64,000 bases of DNA from Hyalella azteca (GCF_000764305.2 NW_025937478.1:52124-116123); one strand, 5' to 3'; counted from the stretch's first letter, positions 43,119-54,720 are shown. Translations and numbers: made by a program. The notes: a model not told the origin generated them from the sequence alone.

Positions 43119-46100
43119 TTATACATTCAGAGGCGAGGAAGTTGACTTGAAATGTTTGGATTGCACGTGTCGGGCAAGATTTCGTTTTTCGACGCAAGTA
43201 TAAGAGCACTGCGAGCAGCTGAAAGGTTTTTCAGACGAATGCTTGGATAGAACATGCTTTTCTAGATTAGTTTTAGTGACGCACGAATATTCACATTCCG
43301 GGCAGCTAAAAGGTCTCTCAGATGAATGCTTGTACAGAACATGCCTTCGCAGATCACTTCTAATGACACAAGAATATTCACTTTCAGAGCATCTAAATGG
43401 TTTCTCGGATGAATGAATGGCCAGTACATGCCTATTCAGATTGCCTTTCTTGGCACATGAATATTCACATGCCGAGCATCTAAAAGGTCTCTCAGTTGAG
43501 TGCTTGGATAGTACATGTCTTTTCAGACCGCTTTCAATGACACGATAATATTTACATTCCAAGCATCTAAATGGCTTGTCCGTTGTGTGCCGAGAAAGAA
43601 TATGACATCTGAGGTTTCCTTTGCTGGAGTTAATATATTCACAGTCAAAAAATTGATATGAAAATTTGTCTTTATGATCTGCACGAACGTGTTGCTGAAG
43701 TTGCTGCTCTGAACTGCAGCCAAATGCACAGTGCAAGCATGAGTGTGGCTTTGCGGTTGCCTGCTCATCTGCACGGCGCTGCTGCGGTTGGCCTGCAGCT
43801 TCGGCCTCAACAAATCCACCCTGGGAACCCGCAAGCCTGTTGGTGCGGTGCTGGGAGTTTTTAGTGACGCACGAATATTCACATTCCGTGCAGCTAAAAG
43901 GTTTGTCAGATGAATGCTTGTATAGAACATGGCTTTGTAGATCACTTTTAGTGACGCACGAATATTCACATTCCGTGCAGCTAAAAGGTTTTTCAGACGA
44001 ATGCTTGGATAGAACGTGTCTATTCAGATTACTCTTACTGACAGAAGAATATTCACATTCCGTGCAGCTAAAAGGTTTTTCAGACGAATGCTTGGATAGA
44101 ACATGCTTTCCTAGAACCGTTTTAGTGACGCACGAATATTCACATTCCGTGCAGCTAAAAGGTTTGTTAGTTGAATGCTTGTATAGAACATGCCTTCGCA
44201 GATCACTCTTTTTGACACATGAATATTGACATTCCGAGCATCTGAGAGGCTTCACAGATGAATGCGTTCCCAATATATGAAACTTTAAATCGCTTTTAAA
44301 AACACAAGAATATTCACATTCTGAGCACCTCAAAGGCGTCTGAGATGAATGCTTGCGTAGTAAATGCGCTCTTAAGTTGCTTCTATAGACACAAGAATAA
44401 TCACATTTAGAGCACCTAAGAGGTTTCTGCGATGAATGTCTGTAAAGTACATGGCATTTTAGATAATATTTCCTGGAGCAAGTATATTCACATTTAGAGC
44501 ATCTAAAAGGTTTATGAGATAAAAGCTTGCGCGGTTTATGTGATTTCAAATCGTGTTTAATGGCACATGAATATTCACGTTCCGCGCAACTTGGAGGCTT
44601 TACAGACGAATGCTTCGATGGAATATTGCATTCGTGGTTTTGTTTACTGGAACAACTATGTACATATTTAGAGCATCGGTCTGACAATTCTTTGGAATAT
44701 TCCGCATGCAAATGTCGTTGAAGTTGCTGCTCTGAACTGCAGCCAAATGCACAGTCCGAGCATGAGTGTGGCTTTGCGGTCGCCTGCTCATCTGGGAGGC
44801 GCTGCTGCGGTTGGGCTGCAGCTTCGGCCTCAACAAATCCACCCTGGGAACCCGCAAGCCTGTTGGTGCGGTGCTGGGAGCAGGACGCTGCAGAGACGCA
44901 GGCCTGTTGGCGCGGTGCTGGGAGCAGGACGCTGCAGAGACGCAGGCCTGTTGGTGCGGTGCTGGGAGCAGGACGCTGCAGAGACGCAAGCCTGTTGGTG
45001 CGGTGCTGGGAGCAGCATGCTGCAGAGACGCAAGCCTGTTGGTGCGGTGCTGGGAGCAGGACGCTGCAGAGACGCAGGCCTGTTGGTGCGGTGCTGGGAG
45101 CAGGACGCTGCAGAGACGCCGCCGCCGCCAGCAGCGTCGTCAGGGGCGCCCTCGGGTGCGGGCTGCCCTCTTCCCACGCACTGACGACACAGTGACGTCA
45201 TTTAAACAATAATTGTCAGGGAGAAAACATTAGCAAGTGAATCATATATACTTCGAAGAAACGTTCAATTTGTACAGGAATGAGCAACAGAACGCACTGC
45301 AAACGCATGGTGATCTATTTGGAATTATTTAATGTATACTATTTCAGGAAATTTTAATCAATGCAACAACTGACATGTGTTATACATTTTTGTTTTGAGT
45401 GAAATAAGACGTACGAAGGACAGGAAAAAGTGCAAATTTGCGTTTGATGGGAAGGATAAAAGAGGATGGAATAAGTGAACACACGTCCAGTCCTGACGCA
45501 CAATGGCTTGAAGTTACATTGGGGCTTGAAAGATTGCAAAAATCAAAAAGGAATCATCAGCATCAGACCATCCTCAGACTCAGCAAACATTACGGGAGGA
45601 AACATTGCATATTTGAAAGTCAACGTACTGATATGCCAATAGCAAACAATGAGTAACTGGCCACATACACATTTGTGTAGAGGCTGAAAGAAAATGTGTC
45701 CATTGTACTAAGCATAAGAAGAAAATGTATCCATTGCACTTAAAGCCCCAAGGGAGGCTCCAATCAAAAAAAAAAATTTTGAAGAATTCAGGCATGGGCT
45801 CTTTTTTCCACTGAAGTTTCACAAGACATATAATGCTGTTTTATAAAAAAATGATCAACCTTCAAGAGATTATTTAACCGGTAAAATGAAGCTTGAAATA
45901 CCGCGCACATACGTGACTTATAATAGATAAGGGATAATGCATTCATCCTTTGGAATTAAACGTACAAGGGATTCTCACGAGTGCATCACTGATCACTTGC
46001 ACTCAGGTTTTCATTCGATTATTAAGTCAAGCTTAGTACAGATTCTCACGCTCCATAAGAGCAAATTACACATTAAAAGAGGTCAAATGTCATAGGACGA

Positions 46101-48245
46101 TCATACGAAGGCCGTGTTATCTTCCTTATCATATTATCATATAATATCGTTATCATGAAAGTGCATGGAATGTCACATCAATAATCACCTCCATCTCTAA
46201 GCAAGCATCATCGCCTGTCATCATCAAATGTAATAAATAATGAGCTGGTATCTCACTCGATTATACAGATAACAAGATAGGCAAACCCGCAACTTATGTG
46301 ACTAACAACTGAATCTGATCGGCCCATCTAAATACGATTGAAAGCAAGATGCCATAATCACCTACTTTACCAGTCAAGTATGGCAGGATGCTCAATATTA
46401 GACAAGTTTGTGTACATTTTTGGAAAGCTCAGCCTTGTTTAATTTTTCTACATAATTGCCGTTGCGTTCTATGCACTTCTGCATTCGAGGCACCCAGTTA
46501 TCAAACCAGAGTCAGAACTCTGCCGCCCGTCCGCATAGAAAACTAACAACCACGTTTTGCATCTCTTATTTCTGGTACCCATCTTGCGCAGACCTTAGAA
46601 TGGCCTAAATGTCCAGTCAAAATTTTGTAAATTGTAGTTTTGCTGACCTCAGGAATTTTTTTACACAGCTCTCGAACTGTAATCCGCCGATCTTAAAGCA
46701 TTGCCGCTTCAACTTTGGCAATTGTTTCGTCAGAAACCGATGGCCGCCCTGCACGGGCGTCGTCGTGGACGTCAGTTCGGCCATTTTTAAAGTCCCTGAC
46801 CCATCTGCGCACCATTCCGGAGCTCATACACTCTTCTCCATACACTTGACAAAGTTCTTCGTGAATTTCCTTTGCTGAAATCTTCTTAGCGGCCAGGAAA
46901 CGAATAACAGCGCGCAACTCGCAGCGGGCGGGAGACGCAAGAGGAAGCTCCATCGCTGACGCCTGCTGAGGCATGTATAAACGTCCCAGGGACGCTGGCT
47001 TGGTAAGGGCTTGGAGTGGGGCAATCAAACAACCTGCCTGGATAATAAACAACCTGGATAATAATGTAACACATTAATTCATTCAAGAAGTTGAACAATT
47101 TCAATAATTATATTGAAGTGGACTGCTCTATATTAAGTTATATAGCAATTCCAAATAAAAATCATCAGCTTCAAACTTTATTTGCAGGATAATATCCCAA
47201 AAATTTGAGGAATAAAATATTAAAGCTACCTATAGGAGCTTCTTTGCCCAAGCTGAAAACCAATTCCCAGGGTACAAATATTGATATGTGAATTTTATGC
47301 TCGACATTTTATTAATGCAAATGATTTCTTCTTAGCGGCCAGGAAACGAATAACAGCGCGCAACTCGCAGCGGGCGGGAGACGCAAGAGGAAGCTCCATC
47401 GCTGACGCCTGCTGAGGCATGTATAAACGTCCCAGGGACGCTGGCTTGGTAAGGGCTTGGAGTGGGGCAATCAAACAACCTGCCTGGATAATAAACAACC
47501 TGGATAATAATGTAACACATTAATTCATTCAAGAAGTTGAACAATTTCAATAATTATATTGAAGTGGACTGCTCTACATTAAGTTATATAGCAATTCCAA
47601 ATAAAAATCATCAGCTTCAAACTTTATTTGCAGGATAATAGCCCAAAAATTTGAGGAATAAAATATTAAAGCTACCTATAGGAGCTTCTTTGCCCAAGCT
47701 GAAAACCAATTCCCAGGGTACAAATATTGATATGTGAATTTTATGCTCGACATTTTATTAATGCAAATGATGAATTTACCTCTTTTTCACTACTGTCAAT
47801 TGGTTCCTCCTTCACAGCTATGTCCTCTCCTCCATCTTGAGGCTCCTCCTTGATGTAAACTGCCACCGTTTCCTGGGGAGATGAGCACCTGGCCTCTGTA
47901 GCTGAATAAATTGACATAGAACATCATGAATAAACTTGAACATGAGACATCAACATAGATGACAAACAATGTGTCACTGCTTCCACAAAATTTGGAGCAA
48001 TATCTCAAAGTTACAAACTAGGTAACTGTATTTAACTCTTAACAAGAATGTTTCTTGCAATTTTATACAATTGTGAGCAATTTATACATCCCTTAAGACT
48101 GCAGCTCACCATTAGGCTCCACTTTGCAAGATTCCAAAGACATTTGGGTGCTCAGCTCAGCGTGCCAGCTGCTGTTGACTGCATCATCGGAGACATTGTG
48201 CATCACAACACTGCTCGCCTTCATTTTATTCATCATGATACTCAT
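43119..48245 (-). CDS. C2H2 zinc-finger transcription factor, proposed three-exon gene
   Basis: Exon 1 48245-48110 reads MSIMMNKMKASSVVMHNVSD and so on to VEPN. Exon 2 47901-47780 reads ATEARCSSPQETVAVYIKEE, then AVKEEPIDSSEKE; IKEEP and VKEEP fit SUMO sites. The 3' exon starts within about 45197-45170 and ends at 43119. It holds a Ser/Gln/Ala linker, a CAFGC finger, and about 13 canonical or near-canonical fingers of the form C-x2-CEYSC-x12-H-x4-H joined by HSSEKPF linkers. The finger ORF from its first Met (44711) is 530 codons and the frame stays open up to 45197. Two modules of linker plus fingers are fused in frame at 43858. Two fingers lack a zinc ligand (FRCSESEYSC, YQFFDCEY). Probable nuclear DNA-binding regulator. 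The exon 2 to finger-exon join is uncertain because the best acceptor (after 45181) gives another frame. Confidence 0.6.
43672..44870 (-). repeat. In-frame duplication of linker plus zinc-finger module
   Basis: The linker block SQHRTNRLAGSQGGFVEAEA and the finger AFGCSSEQQLQ occur twice about 1014 bases (338 codons) apart: 44870-44702 and 43857-43672. The second copy begins inside a finger cut after CVTKN, so one finger is destroyed and a second array follows. Confidence 0.85.
44851..45118. repeat. 44-bp minisatellite inside the zinc-finger exon, 6 units
   Basis: GGTGCTGGGAGCAGGACGCT, GCAGAGACGC and AGGCCTGTTGGTGC repeat at exact 44-base steps (landmark GTGCTGGGAG at 44871, 44915, 44959, 45003, 45047, 45091). 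Since 44 is not a multiple of three, each unit shifts the frame, and several frames on both strands stay open. A single decayed unit lies at 43830-43858 in the second module. Confidence 0.95.
45215..46395. other. Intron of the zinc-finger gene, unassigned
   Basis: AT-rich. No element ends or conserved reading frames were found. Confidence 0.5.
46400..47060 (-). pseudogene. Mariner transposase remnant, catalytic core deleted
   Basis: From about 46953 the minus strand reads MELPLASPARCELRAVIRFL, the mariner N-terminal HTH (GEECMSSGMVRRWVRDFKNG, DDARAGRPSVSDETIAKVE). After a frame break it reads PEVSKTTIYKILTGHLGHSK (about 46655-46595), then jumps to the extreme C terminus (DNWVPRMQKCIERNGNYVEK, about 46505-46445). 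The DD34D catalytic domain between them is missing. It is inert and lies in the zinc-finger gene intron. Confidence 0.88.
46881..47771. repeat. 446-bp tandem duplication in the zinc-finger gene intron
   Basis: 46881-47325 and 47327-47771 are nearly identical at a 446-base offset (for example tata/taca at 47132 versus 47578). Each unit holds the mariner 5' end plus the adjoining intron, so the duplication happened after the mariner insertion. Confidence 0.95.
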
Positions 48246-48789
48246 TAAAATTTGCAGGTTCCAAGTAAAACTAAGCTTATTTGCGATCCAAAATTGTTTA
48301 ATAGTAAAACGTCCCGGTAGCGATTGAAAGCAACTTGATTTTCAGTGCCATTCTGTGAAGACATTTGTGGGTGTTAGAGAAAGAACAAGTTTGTATGTAG
48401 TACACTGTTACGATTAGCAGTTCAAGAGTCATGTGTAGCAAACATTGAGCACAGAATTGAGTGCAGGTGGCAGCTCCATCATAGATTGCTAAAGTATTTG
48501 GTACTTTCAATATAGATAATGTTGAAAATTTGGGATCTAAGGAAATAGTAAAAACTTCAGGAGCATATAACACTTCATCGGCTTTACTCAGTCCCTGAAA
48601 AATGTAGTTAATATGGTTATACAAATAAATCTTACTGTCAAGACCTTAGCGCCAATGCCCACCCACATCATGCAAAACTATTGTATGCCTGAGCTAAAAT
48701 GCTGTACTCATCTGAACTAAATCTCTATACCTACTTCAAGTCAGTACTCATTACCTGCAACATCAAATGGTCTATGATTCTACAATCAT

Positions 48790-48842
48790 AGTACAAAATA
48801 CAATACAATACAATACAAAATACATACAATACAAAATAAAGA
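48790..48842. repeat. ATACA-type microsatellite
   Basis: Imperfect (AATAC)n run with AAATAC interruptions. Confidence 0.85.
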
Positions 48843-49019
48843 AAAAGAACAAATAAAAATCAATAATTCCCAGGGTTCAATGTTAGAGGCCAGCATTGCC
48901 CAATACCATCATCCCTTCCTTATTCTTTATGTACGCAAGCATGCTGCTTAGTAGATTAGCTTACAAACTTAAGTACTTAGAGCCAGGCTGGAGTTCTTGG
49001 ATACTATATTAAGCTTGTC

Positions 49020-50660
49020 TTTTTTAGGCAAATGCATGTCCATCTCCAGACGGTGATTAGCTGTGATGTCATCCGCTCCAGACTGTGATTGGTTGTGTCG
49101 AATTTGCCATGTGTACTGGTAAATTTAATACTCCTCTAGAATTTCAGCCTGCTTAAAGCCATAGGCGCCATAAGTCATCAGCCACTGCAACAGCCCACAC
49201 ATCAACATGTTCCCATCTCCACATCTACCCCAGAACCTGCTCTCAGCACCTACTTCCTACCTCACCTTCCTACCGCCCTACTTTCCAAGCCATTGCTAGA
49301 GTTTTTGGCCTGTTTTAGAGAAATGGTGTTCTAGCCAGATGAACTACATATCTCCTATATTGAGTAGATGAACTATCTCCTTGTGTGAACTTAATAGTTC
49401 ACAAAAGTGCAGGATCTAGCCATTTGAGCTTTTTATTTCATTTTTATGTATAAATTTTCTAGTTTTGCTGTACACAAGAAATGTTTTAGACACTGATGCG
49501 CAATCACATGAACCTGTATACTGGCAGTATCGTACCTGACTACTTAGTACTTGGAATCATGATTTTTCTACTATTTTTGGTGTTGTGAGATTTCTCCTAT
49601 TTAATTCTTAACAAAAGGGCAGGATTGAGCAATGAGGCAATAAAATTTTCAAAAAGATAACACTTAGAAGCCACAAGTCTTCAGTATTACAACAGAAATT
49701 TTAAATCTTGCTACATATTAAAAATGGTTGAAAATTTATGCACAATCACATGCAAATGCATAACTGCATGAGGTGACTATGCACTTTTTGTATTAGGGAC
49801 AGGTTCTTTGCCTTCTACTAAAGACAGCAGTGTGGATTCTAGAATGGTGCATAAAGATTCTGACATTTTTGGGTGGATGCATGTCCATCAACAGACTGAT
49901 TGATTGCACTGTCATCCTCACCAGACTGTGATTGGTTGCAGGATTGTGATGTCATCCACTCCTGACTGTGATTGGTTATGTGATGGCTTTTTCAAATGCT
50001 ATGTGTACTGGTTAGTTTAATGCCTCTCTAGAATTCCACACTGCTCGACAGCAGCAGCTGCATAATGATGCCAGCACATCAACTCACTGAGCTGCAAAGC
50101 ACATAAAAGTTTTAATGATTGTACTTTTCATACATATCTTTAATGCCTGTTGCTGCCAACCTAGCATGAGATGTGTCTACTTTGCATTCCATTACTATGA
50201 TGACTAGAACTTTCCTGCTATTTTTGGAGTCATAAAATTCCTACAAGATGAATTACCTTAATAATTTTTTTATTTTTACAGAAGTGGTGCAATCAATTTG
50301 CAAAATTTCAAAATAATTTAAAACAAGTCACCTCAGAGCTGCAAGATTTTAGTGATGGTATAAATTGTCCAATCTTGCTGCCAACAGGGCACAGCTTTGA
50401 CTATTGAGCCTTCAGCTGTGCAATGATTGCATCCTCTAAATTCTAAAGTTTATCACTGTAAGCCTATAATTTGTATGCAGTATGCTGGCTGCCTAGCGCC
50501 TATCTACTAGCTATGATCCAGGCTGAAATTCTAGGATAATGCTTAGAGCTTCTGTCAGTTTTGAGCAGATGCACGTTTCCCTCCTAACTGTGATTGGTTG
50601 CAATGTCATCCACTCCAGACTGTGATTCGTTGGTGGGATTGTGAATCACAATCCAGATTT
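49020..50660. repeat. Diverged tandem blocks rich in CTGTGATTGGTTG
   Basis: Three blocks near 49030, 49870 and 50560 share ATGCATGTCCATC, CCAGACTGTGATTGGTTG, GTCATCCACTCC and CTCTAGAATTCC. The inverse appears at 51245-51320 and a related piece at 59215-59350. ATTGG (inverse CCAAT) recurs at least six times. No coding potential. Confidence 0.65.
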
Positions 50661-51631
50661 TTTTAGAATCAATTCATTTTTAATTTTTTTATTTACTCAA
50701 GATTTATACAAATTTCTTATATATGATTATGCGGGTATCCATGATTCTTTCTTGGTCTACTTATAGGACTCAAAAATGAACTTGAGGAAGAGTCTAAAAA
50801 AAAGTCTTTGCTTTGACACTCTGCACCAACCAGGCATGGAATATATCTACTTGGCAAGCTGCTACTGAATTTTTCAAGCCGTAGTTTTATAGATTTTCCT
50901 GCCGTCATTCCATTTCTTTGAGCTATGACTTCCATATCTTGACAATGAAAAGCCATTTACAAGGCATGTTTATGCAGTCTGACATGACTACAACTATGCG
51001 CAATCTTTAACAAAACATTTAGTTTGACTTGTTTACATTAGAATGATAACATTCTGCAGGATATTTTGGCAAGAATGTTAAAGTAATGCAGATTGCAGAT
51101 GTGGAAAATTTTATGAAATGACATGTTTGCAAAGTGAAAACTGCAATTTTTCAATCAAACAAAAATTTATGACATTCAAGCTGCAAGATTTCATACCTAC
51201 TGAAATTATATGATGCTAAGGCTGTGATATTTCAGAAAAAATTAGACTTTTCTAGCCCTGGCACCAACCAATGTGGGATTGTGAGGACGACCTTGCAATC
51301 CTACAATCAATCACAGTCTGGAGTGTGCTGTGTGGGCTGTGTGTCTGGCATATGTTATGTGTGTGTCAATCTCTGTTTTAGCCAATGGAGAGTCAAAAAA
51401 TGAAAAAAAAATTCTTAATCAAAGCAAAAATCCTACTTTCCTATTGCTATTGTGTACCTAAATATAAATTATATTAAAGGAAAAACTTCAAAATAACATA
51501 AACCCATGATTTACTCTAAAGAGTTCTCACAAATTTTTACATGCGATACGAGTATTAAAATTACTAGATTGCTTATATTGCAAGTTTATCAGGAATTTAA
51601 ACGCAAAGAAAACAGCCAGATTAACCATTTC

Positions 51632-52016
51632 TTAACACTTTGACTCCAATTGCTTCATCTTGTACTATTATTTCATTTTTTGTACTGTTTTTAAACAGGG
51701 TTGCCAGGCAGTCATTTTTTCCAGACAAATTCCGTGATTTAGTTTTTCTCAATTGCATAGGCCAGCTAAAATTTATGATAGGGGTACTTCCTAATTAAAT
51801 TCAAAATACTGCTAAAAGAAAATAAATGGAATTTTTATAGCAGAACCTACAAATAAACCAGAATATATTGAGTTATCAGCCTATTTTGGCCTTTTTTGTT
51901 CTTGGATTTGGCCGATTTTAGGCAACCTGAATTATGTACCACTAGGTACGACCGTACGTCCTGGAGAAATACATTTTGTGGTACACATATGTACCACTGC
52001 GGAGTCAATGTGTTAA
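51632..52016. mobile_element. piggyBac-type MITE with TTAA target duplication
   Basis: Ends TTAACACTTTGACTCC and GGAGTCAATGTGTTAA form inverted repeats beginning at TTAA. The opposite arm of the surrounding palindrome shows the empty site CATTCTTAAGAAATGG with one TTAA (53271-53286). About 377 bp between the TTAA sites; no transposase. Confidence 0.88.
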
Positions 52017-52174
52017 GAATGAACCCGTTTTAGAGTCCAGCTCCATTGTCAGTTCAAAAGTTCAAAACCTATAAGAAAAGCAGATCAATTAGAAAACTAA
52101 ATTCACAATGAAGATGAAAACATAAATTAACAAAATAAAAACAAATACACATAAGGTCATTAAGGTGTGTATTA

Positions 52175-53099
52175 GAGAAAACGCGGTATATTCCGACATC
52201 GTAGGTAATTCCGACACCTCTCTAGTTTTTCCTTTATATTAAGCTTTGTTTTATTTCCAGGCATTCGTCGATGGTTGAAATAGTGACGTCATACGTTTGC
52301 GCGCAAAACTACTGCCAAAACACTACGTCTGGGCCGTCTGGCGGGAAAATGTTGAGATCCAAAGAGAGACAGGGAACGCCACGCAGTGAGATCATCGAAA
52401 AATGTGTCAAAGTTGACACTTGACCTTGCTCTACCAAATAGTGATAAACTGTTTGTGTAGAAAGAATATTATGGTTTGAGACTTTTAAATACATCTGTGA
52501 ATATATTAGGAATCCTTTAAGTATACTTGTATTTGCTGATTTCAAGTCGTAATAAATTAATAGATGATTAAAGTTAAGAAATGGATTTAGACACATGAAA
52601 ACTAATTCCGTCACAACTTTAATTGGACACACACAGATCGTTCCAAGCTGTGTACAAAAATTAAAATTTGCTTAATTAAAAGCCTAATAGCTGTTAATTA
52701 AAACATAATTAAGTAGTGTTCAATATTCGTTAGTGTTCTAATTCAAAGCCGTGTTGTATCCCATTACAGCTCACACAGCGAACGGAATTTGAACACGTGG
52801 ATGTCGGCATTACGTATCAGTTAAATTTGAAGCGCCGTCGGAATACGTCTCACCACGTGTCACATATTGCCACACACAGTGACGGAATATAGGGATTTGC
52901 CGATTTGGTAGGTTTCCATTCTAAAGGCTTTTTAATAAATATGGCAACATTTTGTGACGTTTCATCGTTGCTGACGCATAGTGCTGTGTTTTGAGAGTCA
53001 CGTGAAGCCAACAGAACTTACGTACGCATACGGTTTTTTTTTTATAGTTTTTCATTTCTCGATGCATCCCTAATGTGTCGGAATATACCGTGTTTACCC
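52175..53099. mobile_element. TA-flanked terminal-inverted-repeat element, family E, short copy
   Basis: Left end GAGAAAACGCGGTATATTCC, right end inverse GGGTAAACACGGTATATTCC, with TA on both sides. 925 bp. Both ends and the subterminal regions match the longer copy at 56791-59130 in opposite orientation. No transposase is visible, so it is presumably mobilised in trans. Confidence 0.85.
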
Positions 53100-53339
53100 T
53101 ACCTTATCACCTTATGTATATTTGTTTTTATTTTGTCAATTTACGTTTTTATCTTTGATGTGAATTTAGTTTTCTAAGTGATCTGCTTTTCTTATAGGTT
53201 TTGAACTTTTGAACTGACGAACAATAATAAAAGTGATGATGGAGCTGCCGAGCTGGACTCCAAAACGTTTTCATTCTTAAGAAATGGTCAATATTCTGGC
53301 CGTTTTCTTTGTTTTTAAATTCTTATTACTGTTAATGTT

Positions 53340-53589
53340 ACATACACATCTGTTTCCGGTGCAACCGCAGTCCGCAGGCCGCAGCTGCGACGGAATCCCC
53401 TTGAAAGGCTTAATACATTATACAACTTATAACAAAATATATAAAACGTCCTACCACTACCTTGTCCGGTCAAACAATCTAACCTCGCTTCTTCGCGCCA
53501 GGCTCACGACTAATCAGCCAGTGAGAAGGGCCTTCTGGCCAATGGCTGAACCGCTGAAGGAAGGTGGTCAGTATGTGGCTTGCTGTTGC
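53340..53589. other. Non-coding spacer
   Basis: No gene recognised. Confidence 0.5.
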
Positions 53590-53700
53590 TGGGTCACAGT
53601 GTCACACTTGAAAACTGGAGACGCTGAAGCCTGAAGTGCATAACACGTAGCGAACAATGGATCAGTCGAATGCGGCGGAGAAACGGTTGATTCCGCAATT
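53590..53700 (-). repeat. Repeat family B fragment
   Basis: The inverse of CGGAATCAACCGTTTCTCCG...GTCTCCAGTTTTC parallels 20300-20400 and sits beside repeat C in the same arrangement as at 20 kb. Confidence 0.55.
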
Positions 53701-53889
53701 CCGGGAGCTGACCCAAAATAGAAACCATCTGTATTATTACTGGTATTAGAAGACTGCAACCTTTCATATTGTATTGCATCTAGAAACTTAAACCATAGCA
53801 TTTGAGAAAGAGATATCCGTTGTCTACCTAATCATGTTCAACGTTCTTATCTCCTGTCATTTCTAGTGAAACCTAACGATCGCTTCGTG

Positions 53890-54720
53890 TTCAACTGGTT
53901 CAACTCTTATATCTAAAAAAATATTTGACCCAGAAAGTGCGCAATTATGGAGTAAGGTTAATTAATCACAAATTCAATGTAAATCACCACTCCGCATTAG
54001 CATTAGCACTCGCTAATGCTAATACGGAGTGCTAATAATGCTTGTAGCAGCAATAACCGGGTACGGTTTAACAGGTCCAACGCTTATAATCTCAGAAATA
54101 TTAAACCCAAAGAGTGCGCAGTGGCTAAATAAGGAGAATCAAGCACTTATTAAATGTAAATCACCACTTTGCACTTAAAAAAACCACTTAGCACTCGCTA
54201 ATAGAGCTTACAGCTTGAATGACCGCAAACCCGTTGAACTTCTTAGACTGCAAGCGGTCGTTTTGTTTTAAGCACTATTGACGAGCGCTTAATGCTTTTG
54301 CCGAGTGCGGGGTGGTAATTTATATTGAAGAAGTGAATGATTCACCTCATTTCATCACTCCGCACTCTCTGGGTTGAATATTTTCCGAGATATAAGCGTT
54401 GAATCTGTTAAACTGTACACGGTCAATGCTGCTTTCAGCACTATTAGATAGTGCTAACTGGCGCAGAGTAGTTACTTACATTACAAAGTTAATGATCTAC
54501 CTTATTTAATCTTCCGCACTCTCTGGGCAGAATATTTTTTTAGACACAAGCGTTAAAACTCTTAAACCGTATTTGTTTATTGCAACTTCAAGCATTAATA
54601 CTAATAATAGCAATTGTCAAGTTTTATTGACGAGTGCTGAGTGTTGATTTACATTAAAAAGTGATTGATTCACCAGTTTTCAACACTCTACACTGCCTGT
54701 ATTAGATGCTTTTGTAGTCA
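53890..54720. repeat. Repeat family C array
   Basis: At least five units in mixed orientation, each with AGCACTCGCTAATAG or its inverse, a TACGGTTTAACAGGTCCAAC-type block and AGAGTGCGCAGT. Divergence between units is high. A single unit lies at 20655. Confidence 0.75.

Larger units (their letters stand above)
47330..51260 (-). repeat. Segmental duplication copy 2 (inverted)
   Basis: Inverse of copies 1 and 3. 48660-47772 matches 26340-27200, 51010-50717 matches 22490-22660 and 60520-60660, and 51260-51020 matches 60125-60345. The middle (48.7-50.7 kb) could not be aligned by eye and holds CCAAT-rich tandem blocks. It carries the intact exons 1 and 2 of the zinc-finger gene. Confidence 0.8.
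51597..53320. repeat. Inverted pair of Penelope-like 3' debris around a TA-flanked element
   Basis: The left arm (51597-52172) is the inverse of the right arm (53102-53320): GCAAAGAAAACAGCC... / ...GGCCGTTTTCTTTG, and ACCTATAAGAAAAGCAGATC / GATCTGCTTTTCTTATAGGT. The right arm has the decayed hammerhead-like GTGATGA-TGGAG...CTCCA-AAAAC at 53233-53266. The centre is the 925-bp element 52175-53099; the left arm also carries a piggyBac-type insertion. Confidence 0.8.

Noticed and set aside
43840..44721. Plus-strand frames opposite the zinc fingers
   Set aside because: Antisense shadows of a repetitive finger-coding exon.
44600..45212. Several overlapping 110-148 codon frames on both strands over the 44-bp array
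   Set aside because: The period is not a multiple of three and the unit has no stops in most frames, so all frames stay open as a by-product.
52309..52632. Open frame shared by the two family E elements (minus 52309-52632, plus 58778-59014) as a conserved protein
   Set aside because: The two copies differ at roughly 13 bases over about 75 codons and nearly all changes alter the amino acid. That pattern fits non-coding drift, not a selected protein.
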